From JBGTGG01 sp964398945 (lineage in GTDB: Bacteria > Bacteroidota > Bacteroidia > Cytophagales > Cyclobacteriaceae), in contig CAYNOT010000009.1 in NCBI GenBank assembly GCA_964398945.1, positions 62,001-126,000 on the forward strand: DNA of 64,000 nucleotides. Direction: 5' to 3'. Within the stretch, counting starts at the first letter, position 1. Each line of letters begins with the position of its first letter. Shown here piece by piece: positions 17,159 to 25,907 of the stretch. Under the pieces are notes generated by a model. That model saw nothing but the letters and a program-made list of their open reading frames with translations, did no database searches and was not told the DNA's origin. Position numbers and translations under genes: made by a program.

Positions 17159-17220
17159 AAGTATCAAGACGTAAGACATAAGACAACTTTAGTGTCTTAC
17201 TACTTAATATCTTGATACTT
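17159..17220. repeat. 62-base nested hairpin, possible dispersed palindromic element
   Basis: Outer arms AAGTATCAAGA (17159-17169) and TCTTGATACTT (17210-17220) are perfect complements. Nested inside are GTAAGACA (17171-17178) and TGTCTTAC (17193-17200). It starts 2 bases after the amidotransferase stop. There is no T-tract, so it is not a typical terminator; the AAGAC-rich style resembles dispersed intergenic palindromes in Bacteroidetes. Confidence 0.75.
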
Positions 17221-17281
17221 GTGTCCGTCACAATTATCGAATCAGGCAATTAATTTTTAGTTTCGCTCAAAAAAACAAAAA

Positions 17282-18481
17282 GTGCAATACGATATCATTA
17301 TTGTTGGAGGAGGGATTGTTGGGCTGGCCACCGCCTATAAACTCCAACTGGCTAAACCTTCTTTAAAAATTATCATCCTTGAAAAAGAGGATGAAATTGC
17401 CAAACACCAAACGGGTAACAACAGCGGGGTAATCCATTCCGGGCTTTACTATAAACCAGGAAGCCTGAAAGCAAAAAATTGCATCGATGGATACCATCAA
17501 CTGATTACTTTCTGTAGGGAACATCATGTCCCCTTTGAGCTATGTGGCAAAGTGGTGGTCGCAACAAAAAAACACGAGCTTCCTTTGTTGGAAAACCTTT
17601 TTATCCGGGGCCGGCAAAATGGATTGACCGGGCTCATTAAACTTGACCAACAGGGGTTAAAAGAATATGAACCGCACCTGGCCGGCCTCGCTGGATTTTT
17701 CGTTCCGCAAACCGGTATTGTCGATTATAAAGTAGTGGCTTCCAAATACGCTTCCATTATTAAAGAAAATGGAGCTACCCTTGTACTTGGTGAAAAAGTT
17801 ATTGAAATCCAGAAATCAAATGAAGGGTTAGTGGTGGCCACCCAAAAAGCAACCTATAAAGGAACCTTATTGATCAATTGTGCCGGATTATATTCAGACA
17901 AAATCGCACGCCTCAATGCAGAAAAAGTAGACGTGAAAATCATTCCTTTCCGTGGCGAATACTTCAAACTAAAAAAAGAAAAAGAATACCTGGTCAAGAA
18001 TTTAATTTATCCGGTGCCCGATCCAAACTTTCCTTTCCTGGGCGTCCACTTTACGCGGATGATGAAAGGGGGAATTGAAGCAGGCCCCAATGCCGTGTTG
18101 GCCTTTAGCCGTGAGGGATACTCGAAATCAAAAATCAACCTCGGTGAATTGTCTGAATCGTTGGCATGGCCGGGCTTCCAAAAAGTAATGTGGAAATATT
18201 GGAAAACCGGAATGGGCGAAATGTACAGGTCCTTTTCTAAGGCAGCATTTACGAAAGCCCTTCAAGAATTGATTCCCGAAATCCGCCAGGAAGATTTGAT
18301 CGATGGCGGTGCCGGGGTCCGTGCACAAGCCTGCGACCGATCAGGCGGATTGGTGGATGATTTTCTGATTATTGAAGACCAAAATGCAATCAATGTTTGC
18401 AATGCACCTTCACCGGCTGCAACTTCTTCCCTTTCTATTGGGGAAACCATTTCCACTATGGCGCTCACCCGTTTTCAATAA
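17282..18481 (+). CDS. lhgO: L-2-hydroxyglutarate oxidase
   Basis: 399 residues, starting at GTG. The FAD-binding dinucleotide fold opens the protein (DIIIVGGGIVGLATA). Also present are the family segments KHQTGNNSGVIHSGLYYKPGS and HFTRMMKGGIEAGPNAVLA, and a C-terminal GAGVRAQACDRSGGLVDDF. The enzyme oxidises L-2-hydroxyglutarate to 2-oxoglutarate, passing electrons to the respiratory chain or to oxygen. No ATG lies close upstream, so the GTG at 17282 is the likely start. Confidence 0.92.
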   Translation: MQYDIIIVGGGIVGLATAYKLQLAKPSLKIIILEKEDEIAKHQTGNNSGVIHSGLYYKPGSLKAKNCIDGYHQLITFCREHHVPFELCGKVVVATKKHELPLLENLFIRGRQNGLTGLIKLDQQGLKEYEPHLAGLAGFFVPQTGIVDYKVVASKYASIIKENGATLVLGEKVIEIQKSNEGLVVATQKATYKGTLLINCAGLYSDKIARLNAEKVDVKIIPFRGEYFKLKKEKEYLVKNLIYPVPDPNFPFLGVHFTRMMKGGIEAGPNAVLAFSREGYSKSKINLGELSESLAWPGFQKVMWKYWKTGMGEMYRSFSKAAFTKALQELIPEIRQEDLIDGGAGVRAQACDRSGGLVDDFLIIEDQNAINVCNAPSPAATSSLSIGETISTMALTRFQ

Positions 18482-18543
18482 CTTTCATTTTCAATAACTT
18501 TTCGTAAGTTAGGATACACAAACACGAACCAACCTTATAAAGT

Positions 18544-18978
18544 ATGGAAACTTCATCGGTCAAACCCGCTACCTGGTTTTGGGTTGTTGCTTCAATTGCA
18601 TTGGTATGGAATCTAATTGGCGCAATGGCTTACATCGCTCAGGTAATGATGACCCCAGAAGCGATGGAACTACTATCAAAAGAAGAGCGTACACTTATTG
18701 ATTCAACGCCAGCCTGGGCAACCGGAGGCTTTGCTATCGCTGTTTGGGGCGGGACATTGGGATGCATTCTCTTGTTACTGCGTAAAAAATTAGCCACCCC
18801 TATTCTAGTTTTATCCCTTATAGGAATCATGGTGCAACAGTACCACTCTTTCTTTATGACAAACGCGGTGGAAGTCTATGGAACCGTGCGGTTCATCTTG
18901 CCCGTAATGGTAATCGTTATTGCCATTTATCTGGTATGGTTCTCCCGTAACGCTACGGCAAAAGGCTGGCTTAATTAA
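18544..18978 (+). CDS. small inner-membrane protein, four helices
   Basis: 144 residues with four membrane segments (about 12-34, 58-78, 84-104 and 112-132). I know similar short Bacteroidetes proteins, sometimes labelled sugar transporters without evidence. Function unknown. Its stop overlaps the stop of the convergent RidA gene by 4 bases. Confidence 0.75.
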   Translation: METSSVKPATWFWVVASIALVWNLIGAMAYIAQVMMTPEAMELLSKEERTLIDSTPAWATGGFAIAVWGGTLGCILLLLRKKLATPILVLSLIGIMVQQYHSFFMTNAVEVYGTVRFILPVMVIVIAIYLVWFSRNATAKGWLN

Positions 18979-19367
18979 GCGACATCTTTGACAGCACTGA
19001 CTTCAATCTCTACCAAATATCCGGGATCAATCAAAGCACTTACTTCAACCATGGAGGTTACGGGTTTTATAGTATGGAAAAATTCCCCATGCGCTTTTCC
19101 AACCGCTTCCCATTGGGAAATATCCGTTACAAAAATCCGGGTACGGATTACATCTTGCATGGAAAATCCCGCAGTCTCCAAAACCCCTTTTATTTTCTGA
19201 AGAATAAATTTTGTCTGTTCATACATATCCCCTTCCCCTACCAGGCCATTTTCATCTACAGCTACTGTCCCTGATATTTCCAATTGATTTCCAATTTGAA
19301 CAGCCCGGGAGTAGCCAACAATATCTTCCCATTTGGCCCCGGTGGGGAAATTCTTTCTGTTTGCCAT
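18975..19367 (-). CDS. RidA/YjgF-family deaminase-like protein
   Basis: 130 residues, the family's standard size. The conserved segments YSRAVQIGNQLEISGTVAVD and VIRTRIFVTDISQWEAVG, and the terminal LVEIEVSAV, identify the family. RidA proper hydrolyses reactive enamine/imine intermediates made by PLP enzymes. The Arg of RTRIFV and the Glu of EIEVSA are in the active-site positions. It is divergent from the MoeB-like gene, with 16 bases between starts. Confidence 0.9.
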   Translation of the reverse strand: MANRKNFPTGAKWEDIVGYSRAVQIGNQLEISGTVAVDENGLVGEGDMYEQTKFILQKIKGVLETAGFSMQDVIRTRIFVTDISQWEAVGKAHGEFFHTIKPVTSMVEVSALIDPGYLVEIEVSAVKDVA

Positions 19368-19383
19368 GTGTATATTTGAATAA

Positions 19384-20517
19384 ATGGAAAAGTTAAGTCA
19401 ACAGGAATTAAAACGCTATAGCAGGCACTTGGTTTTACCCGGGTTTGGGATAAATAATCAAGTAAAATTAAAAACAGGTTCCGTTTTGGTTGTTGGTGCG
19501 GGCGGGTTGGGCTGCCCCGCATTGCTTTACCTTGCTGCGGCCGGTGTTGGTACGATAGGAATTGCAGATAACGATGTGATTGACCTTTCAAATTTGCAAC
19601 GGCAGGTTTTGTTTACAACCATGGATATAGGAAAGCCCAAAGCTATGCAGGCAAAAAACAGGCTTGTGGAATTAAACCCGAATGTAAATTTTGTGGTGCA
19701 TCAAACTTTCATCAGTAATGAAAATGCACTTACTATTTTAAAAGGGTACGATGTAGTGATTGACGGAACAGACAATTTCCCAACACGGTATTTGTTAAAT
19801 GACGCATGTGTGTTGCTCAATAAGCCCCTTGTATACGGAGCGATCCAACAGTACGAAGGACAGGTTGCAGTTTTTAATTATGAAATGCCCCCCCAATCCT
19901 ACAGTGCTAATTACCGCGATTTATTTCCCAATCCCCCCGAACCCGGAACAACACCCAACTGCGAAGAGATGGGGGTTATTGGGGTGTTGCCCGGTATCAT
20001 TGGTACCATGCAAGCCAACGAGGCTATCAAGATTTTAACAGGAAGCACTGATGTTTTATTTAATTCGCTTCTCCTATACGATAGCGCAACTGGAACAACT
20101 GAAAAAATTTCGATCCCAAACAGAAATTCACGCGGATCGGTAAAAGAACTTATTGATTATGAATATTTTTGTGGTGAAAAAACAAACCTACCTTCGGAGA
20201 TGAAAGAAATCAGCGTTCAGGAATTGCAAGCACTACGGGAAAACAATGTAAAGTTTCAACTGATTGACGTACGCGAACCGTATGAATACGAAACCGGAAA
20301 TATTGGCGCTATCAACATCCCGATGTCGGAAATACCCAAAAAACTGGATTCCATTTCAACCGATTGCCAGGTAATTTTCCATTGCAAAAGTGGAAACCGT
20401 AGCGCCAAGATGATCCAGTGGGTTGAAAAGAACCATGGACACGCAAACCTTTACAACCTGACAGGTGGAATAAAGGCTTGGGTAGACGAGATTGATGATT
20501 CTATTGAAGTTGATTAA
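19384..20517 (+). CDS. MoeB/ThiF-type E1 enzyme fused to rhodanese domain
   Basis: 377 residues. Residues 1-245 are an adenylating E1 domain with the nucleotide loop VVGAGGLGCP (37-46), DLSNLQRQ and D130 in IDGTDN. Residues about 272-377 are a rhodanese domain with active Cys334 in HCKSGNRS. MoeB-type enzymes adenylate the C terminus of a small sulfur carrier (MoaD, ThiS), and the rhodanese supplies the sulfur. The zinc CxxC of MoeB is absent (YSANYRDLF at 173-181), while the second key Cys193 (NCEEMG) remains. A TATATTTG element ends 5 bases before the ATG, so the transcript may have a very short leader. Molybdopterin or thiamine use cannot be decided here. Confidence 0.9.
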   Translation: MEKLSQQELKRYSRHLVLPGFGINNQVKLKTGSVLVVGAGGLGCPALLYLAAAGVGTIGIADNDVIDLSNLQRQVLFTTMDIGKPKAMQAKNRLVELNPNVNFVVHQTFISNENALTILKGYDVVIDGTDNFPTRYLLNDACVLLNKPLVYGAIQQYEGQVAVFNYEMPPQSYSANYRDLFPNPPEPGTTPNCEEMGVIGVLPGIIGTMQANEAIKILTGSTDVLFNSLLLYDSATGTTEKISIPNRNSRGSVKELIDYEYFCGEKTNLPSEMKEISVQELQALRENNVKFQLIDVREPYEYETGNIGAINIPMSEIPKKLDSISTDCQVIFHCKSGNRSAKMIQWVEKNHGHANLYNLTGGIKAWVDEIDDSIEVD

Positions 20518-20621
20518 GGGAAACAAGAAATAAAAAGATTACCTGCCAACTCACCCCAATAAAACGATTGGGACTTCAGCTTTCCGCCCTTCATCGGTTA
20601 ATTTCGAGTGTGTGAAAAATC

Positions 20622-20636
20622 CTGACCGCTGGTCAG
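20622..20636. promoter_or_regulatory. 15-bp palindrome, candidate operator upstream of susC
   Basis: CTGACC-gct-GGTCAG is a perfect 6-bp dyad with a 3-base centre, 107 bases before the SusC start. The style resembles TetR-family operators. No regulator gene adjoins, so the binding protein is unknown. Confidence 0.4.
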
Positions 20637-20743
20637 TTGCCCACTATGAAGCGAAATAAATTTATCCTATATTAAGTCACATTTGTTGGCCCTGAAAAGC
20701 CGGCAAACCCTAACTCAATGTTCAACCTTAAACAATTTTGTAG

Positions 20744-23700
20744 ATGAAGAAAATTTACAATTCAAAAGTCAACCCGCGAGACTGTATTGGTTTTTTAACC
20801 AACCCGGTTCGTTGGATGTGCATGATCCTGTTGCTTTCCGCAGCACTCCCTTCCCTTGCGCAGGAAAGGGTTGTATCGGGTAAAGTAACTTCCACTGATG
20901 ATGATTTGCCACTACCCGGTGTCAACGTTGTTTTGAAAGGAACAACAAACGGTACTGCCACAGATGCGAATGGCAATTACAGCCTTAGTGGTATCCCGGC
21001 ATCTGGCGGAAGCCTGGTGTTTTCCTTTATCGGCCTTCGAACTTCAGAGGTTATTATTGGTGAAAGGAGTGTTATCGATGTTTCATTGACGTTGGATGCA
21101 ACAGAGCTTTCCGAAGTGGTGGTAACTTCTTTCGGTATTGAAAAAAGCAAACAATCCCTGGGGTATGCCGTGCAATCTGTTGGCTCAAAAGAACTCACGG
21201 AGGTAAGGCAACCCAATATCGTGTCGGCACTGCAAGGCCAGGTGGCTGGTGTTCAGATCACCAATACGGGCGGTGGCCCTGGTATGGGTGCAAGGATTTT
21301 AGTGAGGGGTGCGACTTCGTTAAACCCTAATGCGGATAACCAACCGCTCTTTATCGTAGATGGTATTCCGATTGACAATACAACAAACGAAAACTCTACG
21401 AATGCACGCGGGATGACCAACCGGGCTGCCGACATTAACCCCAATGATATAGAAACTGTCAGCATTTTGAAAGGTGCTGCTGCCACTGGATTATATGGTG
21501 TGCGGGCGGCCAATGGTGCAGTCGTGATCACTACCAAAAGTGGAAAATCGGGGAGCGGGCTTACCATCAACATAGGCTCTACCTTTAGTACCGACAAAAT
21601 CAATAAGCTTCCTACATTCCAGGAAAATTACGGACGAGGATGGTATGGTATTGATGATGGTAGCGTTTATTCTGCTTCGGGAGCCTTAATTGAAGCCCAG
21701 TCAGTTGTCGACCCCAGCTATATATATTATGACAACTACCAAAACTTCTACCAGCGAGGAAGTATGCGCGACTCTTATTTCAATATATCCGGTGGAAATG
21801 ATGTGCTTACCTTTTATACGTCAGTAAACAATACCGAGCAAGAAGGTATCATTCCGTTCTCCGACTGGGGAAGAACCTCTGTACGTTTCAGGGGAACAGC
21901 AAAGTTTAACAAGAAATTCAACATGGAGGTGAGTACCAATTATTCCAATTCTGGCGGGAACAGAGTGCCTCATACGAGTATGGGTGAACGGCTTATGTAC
22001 TGGTCGCATACACAAGACATAACCAATTATATGAAACCTGATGGAACCCAGGTGCCCGGTATCCTATCGGCCAACCCTTTGTGGACAGCCCGTTTCTGGC
22101 CGTATGAAGACAATGTGGACCGAACCATCAGTAACCTCACCTTTAATTACAACCCAATTGAATGGCTAAAATTTACCTATCGGTTTGGCCATGATTTTTA
22201 CGTAGACAAGCGGGATGAAATTGTACCCGGACCGAAAGGGGTTGCCGGGGAGAACATGAGCGGGCTCACCACCAATCCACCCGGAGGATATATGGAGCAG
22301 CGCAGGTTTATCAACCGGGTTGTTAACTCCAACTTCTATATAACATTTGATAAGGAGGTAACGCCTGATTTGAGGGCAACCGTTCGTGTGGGTCATGAAC
22401 TGTTTCAAACCGAAAACAACTACAGCTATAACTATGGCGAAACTTTTGTAACGCCCAACTTCTACAGCTTCAGCAACGTACTACGCCATGTCATAACAGA
22501 AAATACGTATAGAAGACGTTTGATTGGCGCTTTCGCTGATGCCACAGTAGACTACAAGAACTTTTTATACCTGAACCTGACCGCACGAAACGACTGGACT
22601 TCTACGCTGCCAACAGGGAACAATTCGTTCTTCTACCCTTCGGCAAGCTTAAGTTTTGTGTTCAACGATGTGCTGAACCTGCCCAGCTTGTTGAGCTATG
22701 GAAAACTACGGGCAGCCTACGGGCAGGTGGGCAAGGACACAGAACCTTACAGAACAGCTGCTACCTATACAACAGCAACAGGCTTTCCTCTTACCAACCC
22801 GGGCCTTCCCGCTAGTGGCAACCAGGTAGGCTATGTGCGGTCTTCCAGTAAAGGAAGCGATCAATTGGTTCCGGAAATTACCACTACGCTTGAGTTTGGT
22901 ACAGAACTAAAACTGTTTGAGAACCGGTTAGGCGTTGATTTTACCTGGTATAAGGCAAACAGTAAAGACCAGATTCTTGCAGTTCCGGTATCCACTACCA
23001 CAGGCTATTCATCATTATGGATTAACGCAGGTGAAATAGAAAACAAGGGTATTGAGATGGTTCTTAGCGGAACCCCGCTTCAATTAGGGAATTTTCGCTG
23101 GGATGCTATGATTAATTTCACCCGGAACAGGAATATGGTGGTGGATATAGCCGATGGAGTCACGGATATTGCAATAGCAACACAGAGTGGCTATGTAAAT
23201 TCTGCTGTAACCATGAGAATTGCAAATGGCCAACCCTATGGCGATTTATACGGAACCACGTACGAACGCTATTATGCTAACGGAAAACCGGAAGGAACAA
23301 TCCATTTAGACAGGGACAGGCCCAAAGTAATAGGCAGTGCCGGGGCCTACGCAGGATTTCCAATCATGAATACTACCGACCAGATGGTGATAGGAAATGC
23401 CATGCCCGATTGGTTAGCCGGAATTCGGAACACCTTTAGCTATAAAGGTGTTTCGCTTTCGTTTCTGATTGATACCCGCTGGGGAAATGATCAGTTTGAC
23501 CAGTACGGTGTCTGGCTGGCGGCATTCCTGAAACCTGACTATACCAACGACAGAAATGATGTAGTGGTTTTTAATGGCGTACTGGCCGATGGAGCACCCA
23601 ATACCCAACAGGTTTGGTTAGGCCAGGGCCTTGGCCCTGATGGAGTGGATTATGGCGCTGGGTACTACAGAAACCTTCATCGGGTTATATCTGAAAATTT

Positions 23701-23956
23701 CGTACTCGATGCCTCTTTCGTAAAGCTGCGCAACGTAACCCTTAGTTATAACCTGCCGAAACAATGGCTCACGCCTTTGTCTTTGAAGGCTATATCGGTT
23801 TCCGGATCCGTAAACAATATTATTTTATGGACACCGTGGCGTAACTTCGATCCGGAGTCGTATTCAATGGGTTCGGCAAGTAATGCCACCGGCCTTCAGG
23901 GCATGGGTTACCCCGGTGCCAAAAGCATGTTATTTTCTATCAATATCACCCTATAA
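20744..23956 (+). CDS. SusC/RagA-type TonB-linked outer-membrane transporter
   Basis: 1070 residues. Signal peptide ends near SLAQ|E (about 40). A carboxypeptidase-D-like regulatory domain follows (SGKVTSTDDDLPLPGVNVVLKG, about 45-125), then a plug domain (GQVAGVQITNTGGGPGMGARI; the SusC signature region near IFIVDGIPI appears as LFIVDGIPIDN). The rest is a 22-strand barrel with the aromatic C terminus KSMLFSINITL. It imports oligomeric nutrients with energy from TonB/ExbBD, working with the SusD lipoprotein 10 bases downstream. No glycosidase, lyase or peptidase is in the operon, so the substrate is unknown. Confidence 0.95.
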   Translation: MKKIYNSKVNPRDCIGFLTNPVRWMCMILLLSAALPSLAQERVVSGKVTSTDDDLPLPGVNVVLKGTTNGTATDANGNYSLSGIPASGGSLVFSFIGLRTSEVIIGERSVIDVSLTLDATELSEVVVTSFGIEKSKQSLGYAVQSVGSKELTEVRQPNIVSALQGQVAGVQITNTGGGPGMGARILVRGATSLNPNADNQPLFIVDGIPIDNTTNENSTNARGMTNRAADINPNDIETVSILKGAAATGLYGVRAANGAVVITTKSGKSGSGLTINIGSTFSTDKINKLPTFQENYGRGWYGIDDGSVYSASGALIEAQSVVDPSYIYYDNYQNFYQRGSMRDSYFNISGGNDVLTFYTSVNNTEQEGIIPFSDWGRTSVRFRGTAKFNKKFNMEVSTNYSNSGGNRVPHTSMGERLMYWSHTQDITNYMKPDGTQVPGILSANPLWTARFWPYEDNVDRTISNLTFNYNPIEWLKFTYRFGHDFYVDKRDEIVPGPKGVAGENMSGLTTNPPGGYMEQRRFINRVVNSNFYITFDKEVTPDLRATVRVGHELFQTENNYSYNYGETFVTPNFYSFSNVLRHVITENTYRRRLIGAFADATVDYKNFLYLNLTARNDWTSTLPTGNNSFFYPSASLSFVFNDVLNLPSLLSYGKLRAAYGQVGKDTEPYRTAATYTTATGFPLTNPGLPASGNQVGYVRSSSKGSDQLVPEITTTLEFGTELKLFENRLGVDFTWYKANSKDQILAVPVSTTTGYSSLWINAGEIENKGIEMVLSGTPLQLGNFRWDAMINFTRNRNMVVDIADGVTDIAIATQSGYVNSAVTMRIANGQPYGDLYGTTYERYYANGKPEGTIHLDRDRPKVIGSAGAYAGFPIMNTTDQMVIGNAMPDWLAGIRNTFSYKGVSLSFLIDTRWGNDQFDQYGVWLAAFLKPDYTNDRNDVVVFNGVLADGAPNTQQVWLGQGLGPDGVDYGAGYYRNLHRVISENFVLDASFVKLRNVTLSYNLPKQWLTPLSLKAISVSGSVNNIILWTPWRNFDPESYSMGSASNATGLQGMGYPGAKSMLFSINITL

Positions 23957-23966
23957 TGTTTAAAAT

Positions 23967-25391
23967 ATGAAACTGAAATTCTTTATATTATTAATCATCG
24001 CGGGTTTTTTCACTGGCTGTGAAGATTATCTTGATGTCAACACTGATCCAAATAACCCGACAACCGTTCCCGTTAAAGGATTGATGTCGGTAACCAGTAT
24101 GCGTACAGCCTCTGTCTCAGCTAACGTAGGTTATTACACTTCTTATTTCGTTCAATACTTGGCCGGCCCCAATGCAGGAGGCAATACGGATACCCACCAG
24201 GAGATTAATGCGAATACCGCATGGGTGAACATTTACAATGTTATGAGCAACCTGAGCGATATGGAGTTGATGGCTGAAGAGCAGGGAGCGCCTAACTATG
24301 TGGGAGTGGCTAAAATCATGAAGGCGATGAACCTGGCGCTTTTAGTGGACACCTGGAACAACGTGCCGTATTCGGATGCGTTTTTTGTTCAAACCATGAA
24401 GCCTGGGTATGATAACGGGCAGCCGCTTTACGCGGAAGTATTTACGTTGTTAACGGATGGTATCGCCAAATTGCAGGAAACAACACCCACCACGCTAACT
24501 ATGGGGGCAGACGATTTCATGTTCCAGGGCAACCTTTCGCGGTGGATTAAAGCAGGCTATGCCTTGCAGGCACGCTGCCTGAACCATTTGAGCAAAACAC
24601 CGGCTTATGATCCGGATGCCGTACTGGCCGCCATTGACAATGGTTTTGCGAGCAATGACGACAATGCAAAAGTAACTTTCACCTTAAATGTTCCGAATCC
24701 TTGGGGAAGTATAGCCGTTAACCAGGCCGGGTTGGTTTTGGATGGCTGGATATCGGAGCAGATTGTTGAGGCTATGGATGGCACCACTTTTGGCGTAGTT
24801 GACCCGCGCATGGAATTTATGTTCAGCCGAACCCAGCATGGAAATTTCAGGGGCACAAAAAATGGTGCAGGGCGCGATCCTGATGTTGTGGATCTTAGAC
24901 TGGATGCCTCAACATTGGTTGAAGCCTCTTATTATGCCAACAGGGCCTCTCCTGTACTGGTGATGACGTATGCCGAGCAGAAGTTCATTGAGGCGGAAGC
25001 TTACCTGGCCAAAGGAGTGGCCTTTAAGCCGGACGCGTATGCAGCATACCTTGCCGGGATTACCGCACACATGAATATGTTGGGTGTTTCTGCTGCTGAT
25101 AGGGATGATTACATTAATGATCCCGTAGTTTCTGTAGGCGATGCCAACATAACGCTTGACTTAGTGATGAAAGAAAAGTACGTGGCGCTATACCTGAACC
25201 CCGAAGCCTGGAACGATGCGCGGAGATATAATTTTCAGTATGCTGATATGACCATTCCCGCAGGTTTAAACCCGGAACTAAACGGGCAGTTTAGCAGAAG
25301 ATTACAATATCCGCTAAGCGAGTTCACAACAAATTCGGATAATGTACCGGAGGTAAATTTGTTGAACAGAATCTGGTGGGATCAAAACTAA
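23967..25391 (+). CDS. SusD/RagB-like nutrient-binding lipoprotein
   Basis: 474 residues. Lipobox FFTGCEDYLDVNTDPNNP with lipid Cys18 places it on the outer membrane. The opening motif YLDVNTDPNNPT and the C-terminal EKYVALYLNPEAWNDARRYNF helices are typical of the SusD-like group with about 470-520 residues (PF12771-type). It captures ligand and closes over the SusC barrel. It lies in one operon with susC (10-base gap) and the lipoprotein at 25406. Confidence 0.93.
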   Translation: MKLKFFILLIIAGFFTGCEDYLDVNTDPNNPTTVPVKGLMSVTSMRTASVSANVGYYTSYFVQYLAGPNAGGNTDTHQEINANTAWVNIYNVMSNLSDMELMAEEQGAPNYVGVAKIMKAMNLALLVDTWNNVPYSDAFFVQTMKPGYDNGQPLYAEVFTLLTDGIAKLQETTPTTLTMGADDFMFQGNLSRWIKAGYALQARCLNHLSKTPAYDPDAVLAAIDNGFASNDDNAKVTFTLNVPNPWGSIAVNQAGLVLDGWISEQIVEAMDGTTFGVVDPRMEFMFSRTQHGNFRGTKNGAGRDPDVVDLRLDASTLVEASYYANRASPVLVMTYAEQKFIEAEAYLAKGVAFKPDAYAAYLAGITAHMNMLGVSAADRDDYINDPVVSVGDANITLDLVMKEKYVALYLNPEAWNDARRYNFQYADMTIPAGLNPELNGQFSRRLQYPLSEFTTNSDNVPEVNLLNRIWWDQN

Positions 25392-25405
25392 TAACCAAGA
25401 CAATT

Positions 25406-25831
25406 ATGAAATCATACATAAGAGTAATCATACTATTCGTTTTTGTAGCAGTACTTAGCGCATGCGAAGAAAACCCGGTAGGCCCATCATACGAAAAGAT
25501 TGGGACATCAACATCTACCAATGCGTTTATTTCAGTGTCAACTACAGCTCCTGTTTCCGGAACTTCGATGACAGTCACATTAAGATACGTTAACATAACA
25601 AGTGACCCTGCATCTGAGTTGGTGCTGCTTGTCAGAGAGGGGGCTTCAGGAACCTTCTCTGAAGTGACATCGTTTGATGAGTCTTCCCAGGCTTTAAAGA
25701 CTGAAATCACGCGTACACATAACTATAATGTATCACAAATTGCAGGGACTCAATTGACTTTCAGGTTGGAACTTCATACACAAAAAGAATTTCCAAAACT
25801 GGTAAATAGTTCCGTTGTTACGGTTCAATAA
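25406..25831 (+). CDS. small surface lipoprotein, third gene of SusCD operon
   Basis: 141 residues from the ATG at 25406, which starts a lipoprotein signal (AVLSACEEN, lipid Cys20); an upstream in-frame ATG inside susD is less likely. The mature part is Ser/Thr-rich and beta-like. Proteins in this slot (SusE/SusF-like) often bind the transported ligand at the surface, but no family is recognisable here. A strong terminator follows. Confidence 0.75.
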   Translation: MKSYIRVIILFVFVAVLSACEENPVGPSYEKIGTSTSTNAFISVSTTAPVSGTSMTVTLRYVNITSDPASELVLLVREGASGTFSEVTSFDESSQALKTEITRTHNYNVSQIAGTQLTFRLELHTQKEFPKLVNSSVVTVQ

Positions 25832-25846
25832 GGTTGAACAAGCTGT

Positions 25847-25885
25847 AAAAAAAAGAGGCTGCCCATATAGCAGCCTCTTTTTTTT
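25847..25885. terminator. bidirectional terminator ending the SusCD operon and metZ
   Basis: A8 tract, GAGGCTGC (25855-25862), 7-base loop, GCAGCCTC (25870-25877), T8 tract: a perfect 16-bp stem if the A/T tracts are counted. It separates two convergent units. Confidence 0.9.
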
Positions 25886-25907
25886 ATCTTGGAATTCAAA
25901 ACAAATA

